The notes under the pieces: model-generated
The model's database searches: none
What the model was told of the DNA's origin: nothing
The model's input: the letters and a program-made list of their open reading frames with translations, nothing else
Translations under genes and position numbers: made by a program
Source: Thalassoglobus polymorphus
Lineage (GTDB): Bacteria; Planctomycetota; Planctomycetia; Planctomycetales; Planctomycetaceae
Assembly: GCF_007744255.1 (NCBI RefSeq)
Contig: NZ_CP036267.1
Location: 5,592,001-5,656,000, forward strand
Reading direction: 5' to 3'
Length of the DNA stretch: 64,000 nt
Shown here: in pieces, positions 35,290 to 43,136 of the stretch
How the letters are laid out: every line of letters begins with the position of its first letter
Numbering within the stretch: the first letter of the stretch is position 1

Positions 35290-36045
35290 ATGAAATGTGA
35301 GCGTCATCCCATGTTGATCGCCGATGCTGAAGTTTTGAAAAAAGAGTGGACAGACCAATACGTCATCGTGAATGAGAGCATTCCCGAGTTGCGTCGTTTT
35401 GTCGGTCTGACCGGTCAAGTCAAGACGGTGAACATGAATTGCCGCGCATTGGTCGAGTTCGATGGCCCTGTTGACATTAGCTGGTACGACATCGATCCTT
35501 CTTGCCTGATCAAGGTCGACGCCCCTTTGCCGAAGAAGAAAGAAGCAAAGGCGGAAAAGAAAGCCCCCGCGAAACCGGCTGCTGCACCCAAAGCTGGAGG
35601 TGCAAGCCCCCTCGAGATGGCCCGCAAGCAGGGAGCCGCTGGAGCTGGCGAGAAAAAACTCTCACCACTCGAAATGGCGCGTCAACAGGGAGCTGCCGGC
35701 GCAGCACCTGCTGCTGGCGGCGAAAAGAAGCTCTCTCCTCTTGAAATGGCACGACAGCAAGGAGCTGCCGGGAAGAAAGAGACGCCCGCTGCAACTCCAG
35801 CAGCTGAGAAGAAACTTTCTCCATTGGAACTCGCTCGTCAACAGGGAGCAGCAAAGGCCGCAGGCGAGCAGACTGAAGAAGCCTCCGTTGAAGAAACTCC
35901 TGCTGAAGCAGTTGAGGCTCCAGTTGAAGAAACTGCTGTCGAAGCTCCGCCGGCTGAAGCTTCGGGAGGATCCGTTACTGAAACGCCCGACTCAACCGAA
36001 GGAATTCTCGCTCTTGCCCGTCAGCAAGGTCCGTTCAAGGGATAA
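35290..36045 (+). CDS. Unknown protein with tandem SPLEMARQQGA repeats
   Basis: About 251 residues. The N-terminal part (1-80) is a small beta domain with KOW/SH3-like features (FVGLTGQVKTVNMNCRALVE and DISWYDIDPSCLIK). After a Lys/Ala/Pro linker come four copies of S-P-L-E-(M/L)-A-R-(Q/K)-Q-G-A spaced by about 14-22 residues (LSPLEMARQQGAAG style), and a fifth degenerate copy ILALARQQGPFKG at the very C-terminus. An acidic Glu/Ala/Pro stretch separates copies four and five. Function unknown; regularly spaced short motifs suggest multivalent binding of one partner. It starts about 165 bases after the adaptor gene. Confidence 0.72.
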   Translation: MKCERHPMLIADAEVLKKEWTDQYVIVNESIPELRRFVGLTGQVKTVNMNCRALVEFDGPVDISWYDIDPSCLIKVDAPLPKKKEAKAEKKAPAKPAAAPKAGGASPLEMARKQGAAGAGEKKLSPLEMARQQGAAGAAPAAGGEKKLSPLEMARQQGAAGKKETPAATPAAEKKLSPLELARQQGAAKAAGEQTEEASVEETPAEAVEAPVEETAVEAPPAEASGGSVTETPDSTEGILALARQQGPFKG

Positions 36046-36093
36046 TTTCATTCTCCCGTAGCGAGTGGGAATGTCGTAAGAGGGGACCCTGCC

Positions 36094-36495
36094 ATGTCTT
36101 CGGACTGGTTCGAAATGGAGATTCGTGTCCGGTATTGCGAAACGGACGCGATGGGTGTTCTCCACCACATGAATTATCTCGCCTACTTCGAAGTCGCCCG
36201 GACCGAGCTGTTCCGCGAACGAGGTGGAAACTATCGAGAGCTCGAAGAACGTGGTTTCTTTCTGGTGATCGTTAAAGCAGAATGCAATTATAAAAGGCCG
36301 TCCCACTATGACGACTTGCTTCGCATCCGCGTTCGCGTCTCCAAGCTGACTGGTGCGAAGCTCGAACACGAGTACGAAATCCATCGGGATGAGACACTGA
36401 TCGCGACCGGCCGAACAGTTCTGGCATGCTTAGATCAGGATGGCCAAATACAGCGAATGTCCGAGTCCCTGCTCTTCGACGAGACCGAAAAGTAA
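36094..36495 (+). CDS. YbgC/4HBT-type acyl-CoA thioesterase
   Basis: Hot-dog fold hydrolase of 133 residues that cleaves acyl-CoA thioesters. The family signature is clear at the N-terminus: [20 protein letters not shown] with a downstream [10 protein letters not shown], where the Asp of ETDAMG is the catalytic position in the 4-hydroxybenzoyl-CoA thioesterase family. [18 protein letters not shown] and [12 protein letters not shown] complete the core. The start follows AGAGGGGACC, a good ribosome site. Substrate cannot be told. It lies 48 bases after the repeat-motif gene. Confidence 0.93.
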   Translation: MSSDWFEMEIRVRYCETDAMGVLHHMNYLAYFEVARTELFRERGGNYRELEERGFFLVIVKAECNYKRPSHYDDLLRIRVRVSKLTGAKLEHEYEIHRDETLIATGRTVLACLDQDGQIQRMSESLLFDETEK

Positions 36496-36503
36496 CTGGC
36501 TTT

Positions 36504-36605
36504 TATAGCATGTCCAATGCTTGAAGTGCCCGTGAAGGTCACTTTCATAACTCCACAGACTGCTCGACACGAGGCTGCACGTAAAGACCAACACTCGGTT
36601 TGCTC
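36504..36605 (+). repeat. Dispersed repeat, copy 6 (plus orientation)
   Basis: Reads TATAGCATGTCCAATGCTTG, then AAGTGCCCGTGAAGGTCACT, GACTGCTCGACACGAGGCTG and ends near GGTTTGCTCC. It fills most of the gap between the thioesterase gene and larC. Confidence 0.78.
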
Positions 36606-36661
36606 CAACCGGAGACCTGAAGTGTCCGGAAATATCTGTTCGCACGAGAGGAATTTCGTTC

Positions 36662-37987
36662 ATGAAAGTCGCCTATCTTGAATGCTCCACTGGGATCAGC
36701 GGAGACATGACGCTCGGAGCACTCCTGGATGCAGGAGTTGAGAGATCAGTTATCGAACAGGCCATTGCCTCGCTCGACCTCCCCGGAGTCAAACTTGAGG
36801 TCAACGAAGTAATGAAGAGTTGCTTCCGTGCGACGCATATTGTCGTCAAACATCCGGAACAGCATGCACATCGACACTACAGTGACATCGTTAAGCTGTT
36901 AGAAAATGCGACCTCGCTTACGAACTCGCAGCGGTCACTGGCGCAAGACATCTTCCTTGCCGTCGCCCAAGCAGAAGCAAGGGTTCACGGGACCGACGTT
37001 GAAAAGATTCACTTCCACGAAGTCGGCGCGATCGACTCGATCGTCGATATCGTAGGCGCCGCTGTTGGATTCGACTTACTCGGTTGCGAACAGGTTCATT
37101 GCAGCCCGATCCCGACCGGACGGGGGCAAGTTCGCATCGATCATGGAATCTGCTCTGTGCCGACACCGGGAACAGCTGAACTCCTCAAAGGGATTCCTCT
37201 TGTCGATGTTCCAATCGATGCAGAACTGACAACACCGACAGGCGCAGCGATCGTCAAAACTATTGTTGATCGTTTTGGACCGATGCCCGCAATGACCATC
37301 AACGAGATCGGCTATGGCGCCGGGACAATGGAGTTCGCTTCGCGCGCCAATTTACTACGCCTGTTCGTGGGCGAAGTCTCTGTCGCAACCGGCATGGATG
37401 AAGTTTGCCTGCTCGAAACAAACCTCGACGACATCAGCGGAGAAGTGATCGGCCATACTAAAGAACAACTCCTGATCGCCGGTGCAAAAGATGTCTACAC
37501 AATCCCGGTGCATATGAAAAAGAACCGCCCCGGAGTCATCCTGAGCGTAATCTGCTCTCCGCAAGATCGTGAACAACTTGAAGCGATCATCTTCAACGAA
37601 ACAGGAACCTTAGGAATTCGTAGGCAAAACCTGTGGCGGTCCACGTTACATCGCCAACAGCACAGCGTACTGACAAGCTTTGGTTCGATCCTTGGGAAAG
37701 TCGCCTGGAACCGCTCCGGCGAAACCAGTTTCTCCCCAGAATTTGAAGCCTGCAGCCAACTCGCCAAAGAACATTCTCGACCAATCCGCGAAATCTATCG
37801 AGCTGCTCTCACTGCATTCGAGCAACAGCAACCAGAGAAACAACCTGAGTCACCGCTGACCGCGTCACACAAAGACCAGTCATCTCACGACCACGATCAC
37901 CGCCACGATTCCCATAGCCACGACCACGACACTCACAGTCATGATCATGACCACGATCATGACTCCCACAGACATGATCACGATTGA
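36662..37987 (+). CDS. larC: LarC-type nickel-pincer cofactor metallation protein with His-rich tail
   Basis: Inserts nickel into the pincer cofactor of lactate racemase-type enzymes. The 441-residue protein starts with VAYLECSTGISGDMTLGALL and contains the family motifs VHGTDVEKIHFHEVGAIDSIVDIVG, GRGQVRIDHGICSVPTPGTAELL, ELTTPTGAAI and ETNLDDISGEVIG. The whole family is encoded in one frame, whereas Lactobacillus plantarum needs a frameshift between LarC1 and LarC2. The C-terminus (about 405-441) is an extreme His/Asp run of HDHDH and HDSH units, likely able to bind divalent metal. No larA, larB or larE gene is in the window. Confidence 0.93.
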   Translation: MKVAYLECSTGISGDMTLGALLDAGVERSVIEQAIASLDLPGVKLEVNEVMKSCFRATHIVVKHPEQHAHRHYSDIVKLLENATSLTNSQRSLAQDIFLAVAQAEARVHGTDVEKIHFHEVGAIDSIVDIVGAAVGFDLLGCEQVHCSPIPTGRGQVRIDHGICSVPTPGTAELLKGIPLVDVPIDAELTTPTGAAIVKTIVDRFGPMPAMTINEIGYGAGTMEFASRANLLRLFVGEVSVATGMDEVCLLETNLDDISGEVIGHTKEQLLIAGAKDVYTIPVHMKKNRPGVILSVICSPQDREQLEAIIFNETGTLGIRRQNLWRSTLHRQQHSVLTSFGSILGKVAWNRSGETSFSPEFEACSQLAKEHSRPIREIYRAALTAFEQQQPEKQPESPLTASHKDQSSHDHDHRHDSHSHDHDTHSHDHDHDHDSHRHDHD

Positions 37988-38081
37988 TTCTCTTTCCGTA
38001 GCCCTCCAAAGCGAGACAGACAATCAGCCTGACGGCTCTCTCGATCTTTGATTCAAGGGACCAGTATCGTAAACTGTACGT

Positions 38082-38705
38082 GTGGACCAAACTTGCCAAT
38101 ACCTTTCTCGGACGAATTCAATTACTGCAGCCTCTGCTTGCACCTGCTTGACGGCTTTGATTGTGCTGCTTGGATGTTCTCCGCAGATGGAAGAGGAATC
38201 TTCCAAGGAGAGCTCCAGAGTCCACAATGAAAAGGCGATCGACCAATACCTCCGCAATCTCATTAAATCGCCTGAGCGCCGTCTCACTGGATTCACGGAA
38301 TCAGCCCGGTGGGGGCGAATCGATCTGGTGAAAGAGTTTCTCGCACAAGGCGTTGAAGTCGATGCAACTGATGAGTATGGGCGGACAGCCCTGATCCTCG
38401 CTGCATCGGGTGGTCAGCTGGACGTCATGCAACTATTGATCGATGAAGGCGCCGACGTCAATTTCCAGGAGCCAGAGAGTCAGACAACTCCGCTCCTCGC
38501 ACTCCTTCGGAGCTTGCACTCGGAATCAATATACTACTCCGGGGTACAGCTGCTCATCGACTTTGGAGCCGAAACAACTCCTCAAGATTCTGACGGCTGG
38601 ACTGCAGTCGACTGGGCCAAAAGTAGAATCAGAGAAGGCCGCATTGACCAAGACTTCTTACAAGAGTTTGAACGCCAGAGTGAGCCATCCGGCAAAGCCC
38701 TCTGA
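38082..38705 (+). CDS. Ankyrin-repeat lipoprotein
   Basis: About 207 residues. The start is a GTG (38082); the signal region CLTALIVLLGCSPQ contains a lipobox (LLGC, Cys about 32). Mature residues about 70-190 hold ankyrin-like repeats: LTGFTESARWGRIDLVKEFL, GVEVDATDEYGRTALILAAS, GGQLDVMQLLIDEGADVNFQ and a diverged last unit with GVQLLIDFGAETTPQDSDGWTAVDWA. Ankyrin domains mediate protein binding; the partner is unknown. It stands alone downstream of larC and ends right before a repeat element. Confidence 0.78.
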   Translation: MDQTCQYLSRTNSITAASACTCLTALIVLLGCSPQMEEESSKESSRVHNEKAIDQYLRNLIKSPERRLTGFTESARWGRIDLVKEFLAQGVEVDATDEYGRTALILAASGGQLDVMQLLIDEGADVNFQEPESQTTPLLALLRSLHSESIYYSGVQLLIDFGAETTPQDSDGWTAVDWAKSRIREGRIDQDFLQEFERQSEPSGKAL

Positions 38706-38707
38706 GT

Positions 38708-38795
38708 TCAAGCACCTTTCGAAATCGATATCGCCCCAGCCTCGTGGCGAGCAGCCGATAGAGTTGCGAAAGCGAGTTTCACGGGCACAGCGACA
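38708..38795 (-). repeat. Dispersed repeat, copy 7 (minus orientation)
   Basis: On the minus strand: GTGCCCGTGAAACTCGC, then CGCAACTCTATCGGCTGCTC, GCCACGAGGC and TTTCGAAAGGTGCTTG. It lies directly after the ankyrin gene. Confidence 0.78.
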
Positions 38796-38880
38796 CGAAT
38801 GTGTCTGGGTGGTTTGCTATTGGTTTGGCTTTTCTCGTATCGTTCCGTTTGAAAAAACTCTATTCAGCACAGTCTATATC

Positions 38881-38940
38881 GCATTATTCGAATTGGCGAT
38901 GGCGTCTTTCTTCGCGGGAGGAGTGCCATTCGAATAATGC
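38881..38940. repeat. Inverted repeat between repeat copies 7 and 8
   Basis: Arms GCATTATTCGAATTGGC (38881-38897) and GCCATTCGAATAATGC (38925-38940) are complementary except for one extra base, with a 27-base spacer. It lies between repeat copies 7 and 8, which point away from each other. Confidence 0.75.
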
Positions 38941-38979
38941 GAGGCAGATCCTGCAAACCAATTCGAAAGATGCTCTAAC
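38936..38979 (+). repeat. Dispersed repeat, copy 8 (plus orientation, right end only)
   Basis: Only the right part is present: GCGAGGCAGATCCTGC, then AAACCAATTCGAAAGATGCT and CTAACA. It nearly matches copy 3 and restores the terminal TGCTCTA. Confidence 0.78.
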
Positions 38980-39008
38980 AGACCGAAATTTAAAGAAACG
39001 GAATCTTC

Positions 39009-40199
39009 TTGGACTGGCTCAATCTACTTGCTCTTCTCTGGTTAATCGCTGGTAACACGACATTGTGGGTTGCCTATGTGAATCGAACTCATGCGCTGCC
39101 GTTGACTTGCGGGACGCTGCACCGTCTTCGTCGCGTTCACGATGTGATGATTATCTTAGTGCCGTTACTATTGATTGTCGGTTTGGGCCTCACCGGGCCA
39201 AAACTGTTGCTCGGCGGAAGCTGGGCGAAGTTGACGCCATTCTGGTGGGCTTTTGTTGGAGTCTGTTTATTGGGCGGAATGCAGCTGGTTTTCGTCACCA
39301 TTCGAAACATCCTGCAACGAGCTCCCGAGCAACTCATCGACAAGCAATCTGAAACGATTGATATCGCAGATAAACTGGGCGCGAAGCCTGTCGAACCGGG
39401 CAAGTACTACCGGCTGGCAATGCTCCCAATGAACGAGCAATTCGAAGTCGAATTCAATCAGAAAACTTTTCAGCTTGAATCATTACCAGCGGAATTGGAC
39501 GGGCTTTCGATTTTGCATATCTCCGACTGGCACTTCATGGGGACGCTGAGTCAATCGTACTTCAAGCAGGTGAGCGATCTGCTGGCTCAGGAACCTGTGG
39601 ACATTGTTTGCTTCACTGGTGATTTGATTGACAGTATGAAATGCGTCGAATGGATTCCGGAGACTCTGGGAAAATTGAAAGGGAAGTATGGCAACTTCTT
39701 CATCCTCGGAAACCACGACTGGTATCAAGATCCCGATGTCATTCGCGAAGCGGTTTCGAAGATTGGATGGGTGAATGTTGCATCCGAGACCGTTGAACTC
39801 GAAATTGACCACGCCATTCTTCAAATTGGTGGAGACGAAACACCCTGGATGGGGACATCTCCAGAGTTCTCAGAGATCGCACACTTTCGACTTCTTCTGT
39901 GCCATACTCCCGACAACCTTCAATCTGCCCGAGATTCGCACGTCGACCTGATGCTCTCGGGGCACAATCATGGCGGGCAGGTGCAACTGCCGCTTGTCGG
40001 ACCAGTCTACTCGCCCAGTCGTTTCGGAACTCAATACGCTTCGGGAATCTTTTGGGAAGCTCCTACCCTCTTGCACATCTCCCGTGGTCTTTCGGGCCGC
40101 CATCCGCTCCGTTACCACTGCCGCCCAGAGGTCACTCGGATTGTGCTCAAGGCTGTCGAAGTTTCTCCGGAGAAACCGCACGAACCTGGAGTCGACTGA
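39009..40199 (+). CDS. Membrane-anchored metallophosphoesterase (YaeI-like)
   Basis: Dimetal phosphoesterase of about 396 residues. The N-terminal 110 residues contain three hydrophobic segments (LNLLALLWLIAGNTTLWVAY, MIILVPLLLIVGLGL and WWAFVGVCLLGGMQLVFV). The catalytic domain has all motifs: HISDWHF (DxH), CFTGDLID (GD), ILGNHDWY (GNHD) and LSGHNHGGQVQLP (GHxH). YaeI-like enzymes act on lipid-A or UDP-diacylglucosamine-type substrates; the actual substrate here is unknown. The start is a TTG at 39009; no ATG lies before the first membrane helix. It lies about 30 bases after repeat copy 8. Confidence 0.88.
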   Translation: MDWLNLLALLWLIAGNTTLWVAYVNRTHALPLTCGTLHRLRRVHDVMIILVPLLLIVGLGLTGPKLLLGGSWAKLTPFWWAFVGVCLLGGMQLVFVTIRNILQRAPEQLIDKQSETIDIADKLGAKPVEPGKYYRLAMLPMNEQFEVEFNQKTFQLESLPAELDGLSILHISDWHFMGTLSQSYFKQVSDLLAQEPVDIVCFTGDLIDSMKCVEWIPETLGKLKGKYGNFFILGNHDWYQDPDVIREAVSKIGWVNVASETVELEIDHAILQIGGDETPWMGTSPEFSEIAHFRLLLCHTPDNLQSARDSHVDLMLSGHNHGGQVQLPLVGPVYSPSRFGTQYASGIFWEAPTLLHISRGLSGRHPLRYHCRPEVTRIVLKAVEVSPEKPHEPGVD

Positions 40200-40860
40200 T
40201 TCACTTCAACATGGAGCAACGCTTCTGTGCCCCTCGCCTCTGTTGCATACTCCTTGCTTGAGCTGCATGTACGAATTGTACAGACTGCGCGGACACGTTG
40301 ACAAAAAGACTGAACACGCATTTTCAGCGACGCCAAAACACAACAGCCCACCACAAACAGAACGGGTAGCGTAAAGCCATACTGAGAATAACGTTGCAGC
40401 GATTCACACCCATCAACGACTCGTTTGTCGACGAAACCCGGCATGCGATGTGCACTTTTCTCAACAAGCTTTCTTTCCGGTCCGGTGGTCGAGAGCCCAT
40501 CGGGCTGGAACTTTTCTGTTCGTCACCGTGAAACTCCATCCTACTCCGATTGGATGTTGCGATGTTTCACCTCCTTGACGTTTTGGTCAACCGCTGCGCT
40601 TGGAGTTCTTGGCGCGAAGACTATTCACGTGAGTCCGCTGCTCGCAGACATAATCTCCTAAACCAAAACTGCGTTTGAGATTACGTAAAATCACGAGCTT
40701 CAAACCCAGCGACTGGCACAAGGTCTGCAAATCAAAACTCTCGTCAAGACGTTTTCAAGAACTCATTGAAACCCAGGCTCTCGCCGCCTCCACAAATAAA
40801 ACGTTGGGCGGACTGGCAATGAGAATTCACAAAATCAGGTTCCAGGAAAGAAAGTCAGCC
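40200..40860. other. Intergenic region, no supported gene
   Basis: About 660 bases. Several short open frames on both strands overlap each other without hydrophobic or conserved character. The in-frame extension of the prepilin-like gene back to 40675 is treated as untranslated. I see no RNA gene. Confidence 0.45.
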
Positions 40861-41190
40861 ATGTCTACACTGTTTCAATCTCTCATGTCGGATGAATGCG
40901 GTTTCATCGTCTCGGCAGAACTCGTGCTCGTTGCGACGATCCTCGTCATCGGAATGATTGTCGGCCTTGCAGAGATCCAAAGCGCACTGGTTGCAGAGCT
41001 CAACGATGTCGCCGATGCCATCGGGTCGATCAATCAAAGCTACTTCTTCACCGGGTTCTCAGCTGAAAAAGGTTATGGTCAAGTGAAGTCCAAAACCTAC
41101 GGTTCCACGTTTCAAGACATTCGCGATGAATGCGATGGAAACCAATGCGAACTCAGTTGCGACGATCCAGAAGGAGAAGGCTGGAAGTAA
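40861..41190 (+). CDS. Small prepilin-like (Flp-type) membrane protein
   Basis: About 109 residues from ATG 40861 (AGGAAAGAAAG upstream). It has a short N-terminus (MSTLFQSLMSDECG) followed by a hydrophobic helix FIVSAELVLVATILVIGMIV, the layout of class III signal peptides cleaved after Gly, with a Glu a few residues into the helix as in type IV pilins. The remainder is hydrophilic with several Cys near the end (CDGNQCELSCDD). This type of small protein with VSAELVLVATILVIGMIVGL recurs in planctomycetes as I recall. No other pilus or Tad gene is nearby. A pilin role is inferred. Confidence 0.62.
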   Translation: MSTLFQSLMSDECGFIVSAELVLVATILVIGMIVGLAEIQSALVAELNDVADAIGSINQSYFFTGFSAEKGYGQVKSKTYGSTFQDIRDECDGNQCELSCDDPEGEGWK

Positions 41191-41233
41191 CTTCCCATTG
41201 AGGGACCGACGCTTCTTGAGCAAGCTCAAACAA

Positions 41234-41265
41234 AAAACCGTCAGGGAATTCCTTGACGGTTTTTT
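41234..41265. terminator. Bidirectional terminator between convergent genes
   Basis: Stem AAACCGTCA / TGACGGTTT around GGGAATTCCT (itself pairing further), flanked by an A run on the left and a T run of seven on the right, so it can end transcription from both the prepilin-like gene and the convergent amidohydrolase gene. Confidence 0.88.
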
Positions 41266-41310
41266 TGATTCAAGATCCGGTCTACATCACGGATTCAACG
41301 AAGCTTGGGG

Positions 41311-43062
41311 TTAATAAACTCGCTTCCCGCCGAGCCACGTCTCCTTGACTTCAATCTCTTTGATCTCTTCAACGCGACACTCAAGAATATCTTGCTTGAG
41401 GATAATGAAGTCGGCGAGCTTACCCGATTCAAGGGAGCCTTTTTCCTTCTCTTCGAAAGTGAGATACGCATTATTGATTGTGTAAAGACGAATCGCTTGT
41501 TCGCGATTGATTCGTTGCTCGGGATGAAGAGGTTGGTCCGTCCAGCGTGGTTGACGAGTAAGTGTAATCCACATGCCCAGAAACGGATTGTAAGGGTTCA
41601 CTGATCGTAGACCTCCGATTTTCTGCATGTGATCTGACCCGCCACCAACGACGACATTCTTCTGAAAGAGAGTCTGGTACGGCTGAAAGTATTCTGTCCT
41701 CTTATCGCCAAACTGCTTTTGGAGGGTGGCTCCATCGAGGAGCAACCACGCTGGCTGCAGGTCGGCAACGATGCCAATTTTCGCCATTCGGTCGATTGCA
41801 TCCGCACTCATAAAGTTGCAATGTGTGATGCAAGGTCGGCCGTCTCGAACCGGAAAGTCGTCCGAGTTCACTCTTTCGTAAGCATCCACAAGAGCGTGAA
41901 CCGCTCCATCGCCAACAGAGTGAGCTGTAATTTGAAGATCGTTTTCTAACGCGAGTTTTGCGATTTCATAGAGCCGGTCCGCTTCAATATATTTTGTGCC
42001 ACGATAGTTGGGATCAGTGATCGAGTAGATCTCGCTGACGCCCCAGGGCTCTCGCATGTAGGCACTTCCTGTCAGCATTCCGCCGTCCAGAAACAGCTTG
42101 ATTCCGCGAGACCAGAGCATGTTGTTGTACGCGTGAAGAGGGTCATCAGCCAGTCGTTTCATGCGGTCCGCAATCGATTCGCTGGTTCCGCTGGCACTGA
42201 ACGCGCGATACGCATAGACGCGACAAGTCAGCTCGCCAGCCCCTTTAAGTTCTTGATACAACCCCATGCCGCTCGCCGATGTGTTCCGGTCGGAAATACT
42301 CGTCAGACCGACTTTGTTGTAGTCAGCGAGAAGTTCTTTAAGCCGGTTCTTCCGGTCGATGTCCGTCGGTTTCTTTTCTCCAGTCTCTCCCCGCTTCACT
42401 AACGAACCCGCCTTGCGAATGACACCAGTCGGCTCCCCCGATTCATCACGCTCAACGATGGCACCGTTCCCTTCAGGAACTTTGAATTCTTTGTCGATCT
42501 TGTTGGCTGCCAACGCGAGGGAGTTGAGTGCCGCGTCGGGACCGGTGCGAAAATAGACCGGATGATCGGGGGCCGCCTCATCCAATTCTGCGCGTGTTGG
42601 ATATCGTTGTTCTCGCAAGCGTGTAATAAAAACTTGCGACAGGGAAATCCACTTTCCCTTCTCGACAACTTGTGTTCGCTCGCGGATATATTGAAGGACA
42701 TCATCCATCGTTTCCATGACAGGTACGGGATGATCGAACTCAAACATCGACGCGCCCGTCGGATGAACATGCGAGTCGATCAAACCTGGAAGAACCGTTC
42801 TGCCTTGCAGATCGACAACCTTTGAGGTCTCGGTTTTCAGCTTAAGAATGTCGGCGTTTGAACCGACTCCAACAATTCGATCATCCTCAATTGCGAACGC
42901 TTCAGCGATTGAGAAATCGTCGTCGACGGTGACAATTTTTCCATTCACAAAAACGATGTCTGGCGCAGCTGCATAGACCGGAAGACAGCTCACAAGAAAC
43001 AACGACAGACTGAGACAAATTTGATTCACAGCAACAGGCCTTATTCGAAAGCAGTTCACCAT
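41311..43062 (-). CDS. Exported amidohydrolase (YtcJ-type, amidohydrolase family 3)
   Basis: Metal-dependent hydrolase of about 583 residues. ATG 43062 opens a signal peptide (ICLSLSLFLVSCLPVYA, cleavage near AAA); a GTG at 43140 that overlaps the upstream stop (GTGA) would add 26 residues. The enzyme has the characteristic opening IVFVNGKIVTVDDDFSIAEA, then GRTVLPGLIDSHVHPTGAS with the metal-binding HxH, ITAHSVGDGAVH, ITHCNF, and the end VGGGSDHMQKIGGLRSVNPYNPF with SLESGKLADFIIL. Substrate is not predictable. It follows the polytopic membrane gene, probably in one transcript. Confidence 0.9.
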   Translation of the reverse strand: MVNCFRIRPVAVNQICLSLSLFLVSCLPVYAAAPDIVFVNGKIVTVDDDFSIAEAFAIEDDRIVGVGSNADILKLKTETSKVVDLQGRTVLPGLIDSHVHPTGASMFEFDHPVPVMETMDDVLQYIRERTQVVEKGKWISLSQVFITRLREQRYPTRAELDEAAPDHPVYFRTGPDAALNSLALAANKIDKEFKVPEGNGAIVERDESGEPTGVIRKAGSLVKRGETGEKKPTDIDRKNRLKELLADYNKVGLTSISDRNTSASGMGLYQELKGAGELTCRVYAYRAFSASGTSESIADRMKRLADDPLHAYNNMLWSRGIKLFLDGGMLTGSAYMREPWGVSEIYSITDPNYRGTKYIEADRLYEIAKLALENDLQITAHSVGDGAVHALVDAYERVNSDDFPVRDGRPCITHCNFMSADAIDRMAKIGIVADLQPAWLLLDGATLQKQFGDKRTEYFQPYQTLFQKNVVVGGGSDHMQKIGGLRSVNPYNPFLGMWITLTRQPRWTDQPLHPEQRINREQAIRLYTINNAYLTFEEKEKGSLESGKLADFIILKQDILECRVEEIKEIEVKETWLGGKRVY

Positions 43063-43136
43063 ACGAACAACACGAACATGGCATGCTAGCAGGCAAGACG
43101 ACGCCAGGTCAAAATCGAGCCGACTTAAGCGCGAGC

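Noticed and set aside
35600-35860. Tandem DNA repeats that might be a CRISPR array
   Set aside because: They are in-frame coding repeats (SPLEMARQQGA) with no unique spacers of equal length.
37890-37985. Simple CAC/GAC-type repeat that might be a non-coding tract
   Set aside because: It is in frame with larC and encodes the His/Asp-rich tail up to the stop codon.
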